57,961 nt of DNA from Patescibacteria group bacterium. Its GTDB lineage: Bacteria; Patescibacteriota; Patescibacteriia; 2-12-FULL-60-25. The translations under genes and the position numbers were made by a program. The number at the start of each line of letters is the position of its first letter. Position 1 is the stretch's first letter. Where the stretch lies: positions 1-57,961 of the forward strand of contig JAGOTP010000005.1 of the NCBI GenBank assembly GCA_018061755.1, read 5' to 3'. Below are positions 15,590-22,837 of this stretch, piece after piece. The notes beneath the pieces are model-generated. The model ran no database searches and was not told the origin of the DNA. It worked only from the letters and a program-made list of their open reading frames with translations.

Positions 15590-16039
15590 ATGTTGATCCT
15601 GCTTTTTTCGTCGCGTCATGAGCTGTTAGGGGAATTTTGGTTTGAGCAAGGTGCTTGGTCGCATGTATCTTTGTCATCCATCGGAGAGCGCCAAGTGGCT
15701 AGTTTAATCGCGGATTGGCAAATGAGGGGAATTCCACGACGAGAACGACAAAAGAGCGTCTTGCATGGGCAGGAAGACATGGTACACGAAGAAATGCTGA
15801 ATCTACGACACGTTTCTTTGCATAGCTCCGAAGCCGAGCCTGCTTTTTTAACCTGGGCAACAGAACAGCGTTTCTACGCGCTCAAACTTCCAGAACGTCT
15901 TCTGGAGCAATGGCAAAAATTGTGCCAGTTATCGCTTGAACCAGAAGAACGGTTTGCTAGTATCCAAGCGCTTACGACTGGTTCGCACGCAGTTGTCCAA
16001 GCCTGGGATCGAGCGATCGACACGCTTCTCAAGGGATAG
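15590..16039 (+). CDS. hypothetical protein, last gene of the ftsEX operon
   Basis: A 149-residue soluble protein starting MLILLFSSRHELLGEFWFEQ. The opening strand followed by SHVSLSSIGERQVASLIADW resembles a small alpha/beta domain. No catalytic motif or family is recognised. It begins 3 bases after the previous stop (TAAGGTATG, where AAGG could act as a short ribosome-binding site) and converges with pepF, with 19 bases between stops. There is no hairpin in this gap. Confidence 0.6.
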   Translation: MLILLFSSRHELLGEFWFEQGAWSHVSLSSIGERQVASLIADWQMRGIPRRERQKSVLHGQEDMVHEEMLNLRHVSLHSSEAEPAFLTWATEQRFYALKLPERLLEQWQKLCQLSLEPEERFASIQALTTGSHAVVQAWDRAIDTLLKG

Positions 16040-16058
16040 CCTTCGATGGAGCTTGAAT

Positions 16059-17921
16059 TTAAGCGCGTTTTGCTTTCTTTGAACTCGTTGCTTGTTTAGC
16101 AAGTTCGATGGCTTCGTTGACGAGCTCTTCGACGTAGCCAAGTCCTTCTTTCCAGAACGATTCATCACGCAAGTCGATCCCAAACGGTTTCAAGAATTCA
16201 GCGGGTGTTTTTGAACCACCGGCCGTGAGAAGTTCCTGATATTTTTTGACAAACGGTGCGCCTTCTTTGCGATAGCGAGCAAATAAGGACAACGTTAAAA
16301 TCTCACCAAACGCGTAGGAATAGACGTAGAACGGCGTATGAATGAAGTGGCTGATGTAGGTCCACCAGTAGCCATAGTCTTCACGCATTTTGACGGACGT
16401 CCCAAACATCTCTCGTTGACGGACGAGCCAGCGTTGGTTGATTTCTTCTGTTGAGAGTTCGCCTTTTTCTTTACCGAGCGCGTGCACATCTTGCTCAAAA
16501 CGGTACATGGCTGTCTGACGGAAAACCGTCGCGAACATTTCCTCGATTTTCTGCAGGTAAAGCGCGAGCTTTTCTTGTGGATCTTTGATCGATTCACGCA
16601 AAGCATCGAAGACCAGCATTTCGCCGAAGACGCTGGCTGTTTCCGCGAACGTCAATGGCATGTTGAAGTTTAGATAGCTCTGTTTGCGGGCGAGACAGGC
16701 GTGAACGGCGTGACCAAGCTCATGCGCCAGCGTTGAAACATCTTTGATGCTGCCTTTGAAGTTGACCAAGACGTACGGGTGTAAGTCCGTCGTGTTGAAC
16801 ATGCAGAACGCGCCGCCACGTTTGCCGGGGCGAGTCGCTGCATCGATCCAGTTATGGTCAAAGAAGGCTTGTGCTTCGTCGGCTAAAACAGGTGAGAATC
16901 GTCGGAAACTGTCGAGTACGATGGTCTTGGCTTGATCGTAGCTAAAGGTTGTGTGCGTTTCAGGCAGTGGAGCGTAGCGATCGTAATCGTAAAGCTCGGA
17001 GAGTTTGAGAAGTTTTTTCTTGAATTCGTAATAGCGCGCAACCAGTGGATATTGCTGGGTAATCGCTTCGCTCATGGCATCGACCGTAGCTTGATCAGTT
17101 TCGTTCGATAAATGCTGAGCGGCTTCAGGACTCGCGTAGTTGCGATAGCGGTCGAGAGTACGCTTGTGCTGAAGCAAGGTATTCGTAACCAACGTTAGGC
17201 GATGAGACTGATCCTTGAGGCCGTTCGTCAGGATGTCAGCCGCTGCTTTGCGGACTTTGCGATCAGGCGAGCTAATATTATGCAAAACATCTTCTTGTGA
17301 GACGCTCGGTGTTTGACTTTTGGCGCCAGGTTGCGGATATTTTTGACGAGACAGCTCTTCATTGTAAAGACGAACAAAGGCTTCACCACTGCTCAAAGAT
17401 AAGTCATTCAAGAGCTGCTCACGCGCTTCATCCAAGCGATGTGGCTGATAATCACGAATACAAGACAGATAGTGGCTGTAGTTCGCGAGCTCTTTCGATT
17501 TAATCAGCGTCTCCAGTGTTTTCGAGGGCAAGTTTCCAAGTTCCAATTCGAAGAACAGAATAGCGCGTGAAATTTCTACACATTTGATGTCGACGTGCTG
17601 CATGAACGCACCGTTTTCTGCGGTCAGCGAGTCAGCCGCGTGGACGAGGGCGGCATAGATCTGAGGTTTAGAATATTCTTCTAGCAAGCGTTCGTAGGCT
17701 TGGATCGCTTTGCGCAAGGCAGCTGGCGTTTTAGCGAGCTTTGCAATAGCGCCTTTGTAGGTTTTTTGAAAGCGTTCGGCTTGAGTTTTGCATTTCGTGA
17801 GTTGAATTTCAATCGCTGGATCTTTGATAGAAGAATAAAGGTCCGACAGATTCCAAGCGGGAGGCGCTGAGGCGTTGGTTTTCTTGCTAGAGGAGGTAGG
17901 TTTCAAGGCTTTGGGAGACAT
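16059..17921 (-). CDS. pepF: Oligoendopeptidase F (M3 family metallopeptidase)
   Basis: Zinc peptidase that degrades oligopeptides in the cytosol. The catalytic motif HELGHAVH is present (about residue 402) together with the downstream Glu in LTFAETASVFGEM, and the substrate-loop region HTPFYVYSYAFGEILTL. The N-terminal M3 helical domain runs from about residue 20 to 300. The 620-residue length is normal. An Ala/Lys-rich head (residues 1-25) and a tail TSSKKAKRA extend beyond the usual domain. It is a likely one-gene unit, converging with the ftsEX operon. Confidence 0.93.
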   Translation of the reverse strand: MSPKALKPTSSSKKTNASAPPAWNLSDLYSSIKDPAIEIQLTKCKTQAERFQKTYKGAIAKLAKTPAALRKAIQAYERLLEEYSKPQIYAALVHAADSLTAENGAFMQHVDIKCVEISRAILFFELELGNLPSKTLETLIKSKELANYSHYLSCIRDYQPHRLDEAREQLLNDLSLSSGEAFVRLYNEELSRQKYPQPGAKSQTPSVSQEDVLHNISSPDRKVRKAAADILTNGLKDQSHRLTLVTNTLLQHKRTLDRYRNYASPEAAQHLSNETDQATVDAMSEAITQQYPLVARYYEFKKKLLKLSELYDYDRYAPLPETHTTFSYDQAKTIVLDSFRRFSPVLADEAQAFFDHNWIDAATRPGKRGGAFCMFNTTDLHPYVLVNFKGSIKDVSTLAHELGHAVHACLARKQSYLNFNMPLTFAETASVFGEMLVFDALRESIKDPQEKLALYLQKIEEMFATVFRQTAMYRFEQDVHALGKEKGELSTEEINQRWLVRQREMFGTSVKMREDYGYWWTYISHFIHTPFYVYSYAFGEILTLSLFARYRKEGAPFVKKYQELLTAGGSKTPAEFLKPFGIDLRDESFWKEGLGYVEELVNEAIELAKQATSSKKAKRA

Positions 17922-17966
17922 ATGAAGAGGAGTGTAGAAGAAGGGCGGAAAACAAGCTAGAGATGG

Positions 17967-18413
17967 CTAATTCAGTTCTAGTTTTGCGGCAACTGCTTTC
18001 ATTAATTCCGCATATTGTGGATAGGGAATGTACTTCATAACCTCTGATAAAGGCACAAAGAGCCGTTCGCGCATGACTCCTTCGTCAGGGTCTGGTTGTC
18101 GCTCGTCGATGGCGGTGACGCTGGCAAGGAAACGCAGCTGATAGCTTTTTAGTCGTCCAGCTTCAAAGACTTCTTGGTAGCCAATCATGACAGGTGCAGC
18201 GATGCGTACATTTGTCTCCTCGTAGACCTCGCGAATGGCGGTTTCTTCATAAGTTTCGCCCGGCTCTGGTTGTCCGCCAGCAATGTTCCACGGTCGGTCA
18301 GGATGTTTTTGTAGCAGTACTTCATTCTTTTCATTCAAACACACAGCATAGGCCTGGGTGATGGGGGAAAGTCCCTCATAAGATGAGGCGGGGATGAAGG
18401 TAAATGTTTCCAT
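17967..18413 (-). CDS. Nudix hydrolase
   Basis: A 148-residue Nudix-fold pyrophosphohydrolase. The Nudix box is complete: GGQPEPGETYEETAIREVYE then ETNV, with the metal-binding REVYEE core. The N-terminal part HPDRPWNIAGG is the usual strand before the box. The substrate (nucleotide sugar, dinucleoside polyphosphate or damaged nucleotide) cannot be told. Its stop lies 45 bases upstream of the pepF start on the same strand, so they may share a transcript. It is one of five Nudix-type genes in the window. Confidence 0.88.
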   Translation of the reverse strand: METFTFIPASSYEGLSPITQAYAVCLNEKNEVLLQKHPDRPWNIAGGQPEPGETYEETAIREVYEETNVRIAAPVMIGYQEVFEAGRLKSYQLRFLASVTAIDERQPDPDEGVMRERLFVPLSEVMKYIPYPQYAELMKAVAAKLELN

Positions 18414-18473
18414 GGGGCTAGGATAGCGGTTTTATGGGTAGTCTGAACAGATTTGCGTTGCTATCATCTAGTC

Positions 18474-18989
18474 ATGGTCTGGACTTCGCTGCCGAATCGT
18501 CAGTTGGACATGCTGATTGTGGTTTTGTTGGTTATTGCATCAATTGCGCTCTGGCCACTCTGGATTGTATTAGTGATATTTTTGATCAGTCATGTTCTTC
18601 ACCGTTGGCAGTTACGGAAAGTCTTAATGAGGGATTTACGACATCGTTGGTTGCCTGAGAGCGGTTCGGTGTTGTTTTTTACTTCAAATAGCAAGCACTG
18701 GAAAGCCTATTTCGAGAAAGAACTGCTTCCCAAGATTGAAACAAAAACCAGGGTCTTAAATTGGTCTACGCGTGAGCAAGATGGTTGGAGCGATAAGGCA
18801 ATGGAAGCTCGAATCGCTGATTTGTTTGGTGATGCGCGACATTCCATCCCATTCGCTATGGTGTTTCTTCCCTCTGGAGATTTTAAAATGTTCTTTTTTC
18901 AGGGCGCCTTTCTACGTTTTTTGAAATCAAAGAAAAAGCAGTATAAAAAGCTAGAAACTGAATTTTTGAAACTGGTAGAAGCGATCTAA
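18474..18989 (+). CDS. small membrane-anchored protein, unknown
   Basis: About 171 residues starting MVWTSLPNRQLDMLIVVLL. One long hydrophobic region (about residues 12-45) probably spans the membrane once or twice, followed by a basic HRWQLRKVLMRDLRHRW segment and a soluble domain with DARHSIPFAMVFLPSGDFKM. Lys-rich C-terminus. No family recognised. The ATG at 18474 is preferred over a TTG at 18453 because TATCAT at 18463-18468 looks like a -10 box, which would make the mRNA leaderless. Confidence 0.55.
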   Translation: MVWTSLPNRQLDMLIVVLLVIASIALWPLWIVLVIFLISHVLHRWQLRKVLMRDLRHRWLPESGSVLFFTSNSKHWKAYFEKELLPKIETKTRVLNWSTREQDGWSDKAMEARIADLFGDARHSIPFAMVFLPSGDFKMFFFQGAFLRFLKSKKKQYKKLETEFLKLVEAI

Positions 18990-19042
18990 GTTGGTCTGTG
19001 TCTTCTCAGATGTCGCAAAAGTCACCGTGCTTAAAATTGGGA

Positions 19043-19088
19043 GTACCCGGCGTCGGTTCGCGAGTTGCGCGAACGGACGGCCGGGTAC
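19043..19088 (-). terminator. two-tier GC-rich stem-loop after the GC-rich basic gene
   Basis: GTACCCGGC (19043-19051) pairs with GCCGGGTAC (19080-19088); the inner stem is GTTCGCG with CGCGAAC. On the minus strand it is followed by CCCAATTTTAAG. It ends the unit of the gene at 19110-19454. Confidence 0.65.
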
Positions 19089-19109
19089 GGGGAGGTGGGA
19101 AGAGTCGGG

Positions 19110-19454
19110 TCAGACGCGTACGCGGCTGAGGATGCTCTCGATGCATTGAAGATCCATGTGATCGAGCGCGTGCTTGTTGCGCAGACGCTCGAGCGCGTCG
19201 AACTCGATCGGGCGCATCCAGCTCTGGTACTTCGCGCGTGAGCCGAGCACGACCTGCATCCGCCGGCGGAGGTCGGCGTGCGGATCCGGCGCTACTACCT
19301 CTGGAACGGGGGAGCTCCTCGGGTACTGCTCCCGGTTCGCCTGCTTGCGCTTCCGGGCCTCAGCCAGGCGTGCCTGGTTGCCCTTGAAGGTGGTCTTCGG
19401 TTTCGTCCTCTTCGGGTTCTTGCTCGTCTGATCGGTTTGAGCTGCCTGTCCCAT
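19110..19454 (-). CDS. GC-rich small basic protein, unknown function
   Basis: A 114-residue protein: a Lys/Arg/Gln/Thr-rich, probably disordered first half (MGQAAQTDQTSKNPKRTKPK onward) and a helical second half from ADLRRRMQVVLGSRAKYQSW with SRVRV at the end. The basic half suggests nucleic-acid or ribosome contact, but no family is recognised. It has a good ribosome-binding site (AAAGGAG 8 bases before ATG), its own promoter and a two-tier stem-loop after the stop. GC-rich codons differ from the neighbours, as in the gene at 2131-2712. Confidence 0.7.
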   Translation of the reverse strand: MGQAAQTDQTSKNPKRTKPKTTFKGNQARLAEARKRKQANREQYPRSSPVPEVVAPDPHADLRRRMQVVLGSRAKYQSWMRPIEFDALERLRNKHALDHMDLQCIESILSRVRV

Positions 19455-19478
19455 ATAGGCATCTCCTTTCCGCGCATT

Positions 19479-19507
19479 ATCCTAAGGATTTCTGCTCTAA
19501 AAAGCAA
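19479..19507 (-). promoter_or_regulatory. promoter of the GC-rich basic gene
   Basis: TTGCTT (19502-19507) and TAGGAT (19479-19484) on the minus strand with a 17-base spacer, located directly after the ABC-F stop codon. An AAAGGAG ribosome-binding site (19463-19469) follows. Confidence 0.5.
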
Positions 19508-19508
19508 G

Positions 19509-21278
19509 TTACTCGTCTGTTCTCTGCAATTCTTCTAATTCGGCCTGAAGTCTCAGCCATTCATGTTCGGTATGGGCTAGAACGGTCTCGATTTGATGCA
19601 GCTCTTTCTGTCGTTCGACAGAGTAGGTGGTCGGGTTGGCTAAATAGGCATCCAGCAATTGCTGACGCTTTTTCCCAGCTTCATCCAATTGTTTCTCTGT
19701 GACTTTGAGTTGACGCTTAAGTTCTTGGCTTCGTTCACGTCGTTCTCGTTTCAGCTGTTTACGCTCCTCTTCTTCCAGATCCAATTCATTCAAAGGCACT
19801 GTCTCGCGTCGCGTATCAGCAACGTATTCATCGTAGGTACGTGGATCAAGTCCCGCTCGTCCGTCGCGAACTTGAAGCAGGCGCGTAGCTAGCGTTTTTA
19901 CGAAGGTTCTGGCGTGACTGACAAAGAGCGCTGTTCCTTTCCAGCGCGTTAACGCTTCAGCTAGCGCCTCTGTTGTTTCAAGGTCGAGATGGTTGGTCGG
20001 TTCATCCAAGAACAAAATATCAGGCCGACCAAGTAACAAACCAGCCAAACACAAACGAGCACGTTCGCCACCACTTAAAACAGAAATTGGTTTTTCCAAA
20101 TCGTCTTCTTTGAACAAAAAGTCACTGGCGAGTTGTAGGAGATCTTGGCGTGCGACGGCTTGATCGGACACGAGTTCCAGATGTCGCATGACGGTTATAC
20201 CTGGATCAAGCGATTCAGTGACGTGTTGAGCGTAGACCGCGCCTTTCAAACGATTGGCAAGCGTAAACGTCCCAGCCAGACTCGGGATCTGCTCGGATAA
20301 TGTTTTAAGCAAGGTTGATTTTCCTTGACCGTTTTCACCAACGATAGCGATGCGCTCACCACGTTGAATTTCGAAGCTAATACCTGAAGCAACAGCAGTA
20401 TCGCCGTAACCGATTGTGAGTTCGTGTGTACGTAAAGCAAACGTTTTGCGGAATTCAACCTGAGGAATACGCAAACGAATGGTTGGGAGTGGGGGATCAA
20501 TCTCGATGGTATTCAATTTGTGCAATTGTTTCAGCTTGGATTGAGCTTGTGTGGCTTTGGAGGCTTTGGCTCGGAAACGATTGATGAAATCTGCCAAATG
20601 TTCTCGTTGCTCTTCTACATTTTTGTTGAACCGTTCGCGCATGGCGTCACGTTCTTCTTTGTAGCGCTGATAGGTATCTATATCGCCAGGAAAAACAGTA
20701 GCCTTGCCACGCTCTAACTCAATCGTGCGATCGCAAACGGTCTTCAAGAATGTACGATCATGCGAAATGATCAAACAGGCATGACGAAAATCATTCAGCC
20801 AAGCCTCGAGCAAGAACTGTGTTTGCAGATCCAAATGGTTAGTTGGTTCGTCCAAAAGCAACAACGTTGGGTCTTGCAGTGCCAAGATGGTCAACAGAAT
20901 ACGCATGCGATAGCCACCAGATAGATCATTGCAGGCTTGAGCCAGGTGTTTTTTTGTCAGCCCAAAGCGTGCTCCTTCTTTGGCGCAGGACCAAGCTGGT
21001 TTGCCGGTTTTTGTTTCTAGGAAGTCTTGGACAGATACGTTGTCAGGGAATTCGGCGTGTTGCTCAAGGTAGCCGATCGACAAGCCATCAAAAGGAACAA
21101 CTTCGCCCTGGTCAGCGGCTTCTTGGCCGGCGATGATGCGTAAAAGGGTCGATTTTCCGGCTCCATTGCGGCCAATCAACCCGATTTTTTGCCCGTCAGC
21201 AATCGTAAAACCTACCCCATCCAGGACGTGTTGGGTACCATAGGCTTTGCTCAATTGCTGCAATTGAAGCAGGGTCAT
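19509..21278 (-). CDS. ABC-F family ATPase (ribosome-associated)
   Basis: Two ABC domains in one 589-residue chain without membrane segments, the hallmark of ABC-F translation factors. Walker A motifs are GLIGRNGAGKSTLLR and AIVGENGQGKSTLLK; signatures are LSGGYRMR and LSGGERARLC; Walker B motifs LLLLDEPTNHLD and ILFLDEPTNHLD. The inter-domain linker (about 240-310) contains the charged helices that reach the ribosomal P/E site in the family. A Lys/Glu/Gln coiled coil (about 480-589) forms the C-terminus, as in Uup. The exact paralogue (Uup, EttA or a resistance type) is not resolved. Confidence 0.92.
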   Translation of the reverse strand: MTLLQLQQLSKAYGTQHVLDGVGFTIADGQKIGLIGRNGAGKSTLLRIIAGQEAADQGEVVPFDGLSIGYLEQHAEFPDNVSVQDFLETKTGKPAWSCAKEGARFGLTKKHLAQACNDLSGGYRMRILLTILALQDPTLLLLDEPTNHLDLQTQFLLEAWLNDFRHACLIISHDRTFLKTVCDRTIELERGKATVFPGDIDTYQRYKEERDAMRERFNKNVEEQREHLADFINRFRAKASKATQAQSKLKQLHKLNTIEIDPPLPTIRLRIPQVEFRKTFALRTHELTIGYGDTAVASGISFEIQRGERIAIVGENGQGKSTLLKTLSEQIPSLAGTFTLANRLKGAVYAQHVTESLDPGITVMRHLELVSDQAVARQDLLQLASDFLFKEDDLEKPISVLSGGERARLCLAGLLLGRPDILFLDEPTNHLDLETTEALAEALTRWKGTALFVSHARTFVKTLATRLLQVRDGRAGLDPRTYDEYVADTRRETVPLNELDLEEEERKQLKRERRERSQELKRQLKVTEKQLDEAGKKRQQLLDAYLANPTTYSVERQKELHQIETVLAHTEHEWLRLQAELEELQRTDE

Positions 21279-21349
21279 GTAGACCCGATTCTGCCTTATT
21301 TACAAATAAACCACCAGATCGTAGCTTTTAAATATACAACACCAGAAAT

Positions 21350-21778
21350 ATGTCGCTTGCTCCTATCCTATTTCTTGCAACGAAAGCCTTTATCGAATAC
21401 CAAGGAAAGGTTTTAATTGTTCGTGAATCTACCACCTATCAAGAGGGAGTTCATGCAGGAAAATTCGATCTTCCAGGCGGACGGATGAGTCCAGGTGAGC
21501 ATGTCGAAGACGCACTTAAACGAGAGATCCGAGAAGAAGCTGGATTGGATGTGGAGATTCATGAACCTTGCTTTGTGAACGAGTCTTGGCCTATGGTAAA
21601 GGGGGAGCAGTGGCAAATTGTCCGCATCTTTTTTCGTGCAACTGCCTATACGGACAGCGTCCAGCTAAGCGCTGACCATGCTGAAGCACGCTGGATCGAT
21701 CCAGCGAGTTACCTTCACGAACCGATTATTGAAAATCTGATCCCAGCTTTCGAGGCCTATTTACGACGTATTTGTTGA
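21350..21778 (+). CDS. Nudix hydrolase
   Basis: A 142-residue protein with an intact Nudix box GGRMSPGEHVEDALKREIRE followed by EAGL. The preceding strand reads YQEGVHAGKFDLPGG. The mid part GEQWQIVRIFFRATAY resembles the MutT/NUDT class but no substrate is implied. It starts 71 bases after the start of the ABC-F gene on the opposite strand (divergent), and its 3' end overlaps the convergent gene by 18 bases. Confidence 0.87.
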   Translation: MSLAPILFLATKAFIEYQGKVLIVRESTTYQEGVHAGKFDLPGGRMSPGEHVEDALKREIREEAGLDVEIHEPCFVNESWPMVKGEQWQIVRIFFRATAYTDSVQLSADHAEARWIDPASYLHEPIIENLIPAFEAYLRRIC

Positions 21779-22240
21779 ACGATGTGGACGAATTTTCCCA
21801 TCTCGAATCATCTGTTCTTCGGCACGGGGAGTGCGAGGAATCTCTCGGATAACTTTCATATCATCTTCTTCTCGTTCTCCGATCACTAAGAAGGTCAGTA
21901 CAAGATAGTTATCCGTCACTTCAACTCCGACCACGCCAACCGTCTTCCCGTCGTAATGATTCCATTCGCCGGCATGATGATCCATGAATTGACGAATGAA
22001 GAGTCGTTCTTCTGGAGAAAGTCTTTCGAGCGTTGCAGCAACTCTGGGTGGGAAGCCTTCTTTTTCAAGGAATCTCTTTGCAAAAGCTTCTCGTTTGCGA
22101 GTCTCTTCGAGGGATTGTGCTCTTGTTTCACGAGCTTTTTGCTCCATTTCTGTCAAAGGAGAGGGGAGGGCGGTGTCGGGGATGGGTGCAGTGGGGATCG
22201 GTTGTTCTTCCTTTCGTTTTTTAACCATAAAGGAGCTCAC
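21761..22240 (-). CDS. hypothetical charged protein with hairpin-embedded start
   Basis: A protein of about 159 residues. The start is probably the GTG at 22240, five bases after AAAGGAG; an in-frame ATG follows at 22228. The first 75 residues are Lys/Glu/Arg-rich (KARETRAQSLEETRKREA), helical; then RLSPEERLFIRQFMDHHAGE, and a strand-rich part VGVVGVEVTDNYLVLTFLVI. No family is recognised. Both the ribosome-binding site and starts sit inside a 15-bp perfect inverted repeat at 22224-22257. It lies directly downstream of the exporter operon. Confidence 0.6.
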   Translation of the reverse strand: MSSFMVKKRKEEQPIPTAPIPDTALPSPLTEMEQKARETRAQSLEETRKREAFAKRFLEKEGFPPRVAATLERLSPEERLFIRQFMDHHAGEWNHYDGKTVGVVGVEVTDNYLVLTFLVIGEREEDDMKVIREIPRTPRAEEQMIRDGKIRPHRSTNTS

Positions 22241-22257
22241 AAGAGCTCCTTTATGGT
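22224..22257 (-). promoter_or_regulatory. perfect 15-bp inverted repeat covering a ribosome-binding site and start
   Basis: ACCATAAAGGAGCTC (22224-22238) is exactly repeated in inverse as GAGCTCCTTTATGGT (22243-22257), loop of 4. In the minus-strand mRNA the arms hold AAAGGAG and the GTG/ATG starts of the gene 21761-22240, so folding would hide them. No U-tract follows on either strand, which argues against a simple terminator. Confidence 0.6.
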
Positions 22258-22283
22258 ATTCGCTAAGTTATAGCTTTTCAATC

Positions 22284-22784
22284 TTATGGCTGTTGTCCTT
22301 GAGCTTGTCCGGCTGGTTGTGGTGGGCGTCCACGGAACATCACGTCTCCCGCTGGTCGGATCTGGATGTTCGTTGCCGTAATGCTGCCATCTTGGTTGGT
22401 GCTGCCGTTGACCATGACCGTTGTACCAGTTTTGAGATCGTCCATCGTACCATCCGTCGTTTTTCCAATGCGAGTAGAGGAAGAAAAGAGAACAATCTTG
22501 GATCCGCCATCGACTAGTTTGAGCGTAGCGCTCGTTGCGTCTTTACTCACGATTTCTCCGTTTGAGAATCCGCCAGTTCCACCATTCGCTAATCTGCCAG
22601 CCGCACCGCCTGGACCCGCTCCGCCGGCGAAGAAGGCTTGTCCACGAGCACCATTGGCTCCCGCGACCCGACCATTACCAGCTTGAGGCGCTTGCTGTTT
22701 TCCATAGATCATTCCGCCGTAGAAACCAAGACCACCAGCGACTAAGATGCTCAAGACCAAAGAAATAACGAATTTGTTGTTCAT
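22284..22784 (-). CDS. DUF5666-domain membrane-anchored protein of the exporter operon
   Basis: A 166-residue protein with an N-terminal membrane helix (about 5-27), a Gly/Ala/Asn-rich linker (30-75) and a C-terminal beta domain GEIVSKDATSATLKLVDGG to ATNIQIRPAGD. The last part follows the DUF5666 pattern of a small OB-like barrel. The start at 22784 removes a nonsense extension and begins just before the helix. The protein is predicted extracytoplasmic, 53 bases downstream of the permease gene. A Gln/Pro/Gly tail ends it. Function unknown; association with MacAB-type exporters is recurrent in CPR bacteria. Confidence 0.75.
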   Translation of the reverse strand: MNNKFVISLVLSILVAGGLGFYGGMIYGKQQAPQAGNGRVAGANGARGQAFFAGGAGPGGAAGRLANGGTGGFSNGEIVSKDATSATLKLVDGGSKIVLFSSSTRIGKTTDGTMDDLKTGTTVMVNGSTNQDGSITATNIQIRPAGDVMFRGRPPQPAGQAQGQQP

Positions 22785-22837
22785 AAATGAGGGGAAGAAT
22801 AAAATAATACTAGTGAATCCAACCTCTAAGCTACGGA

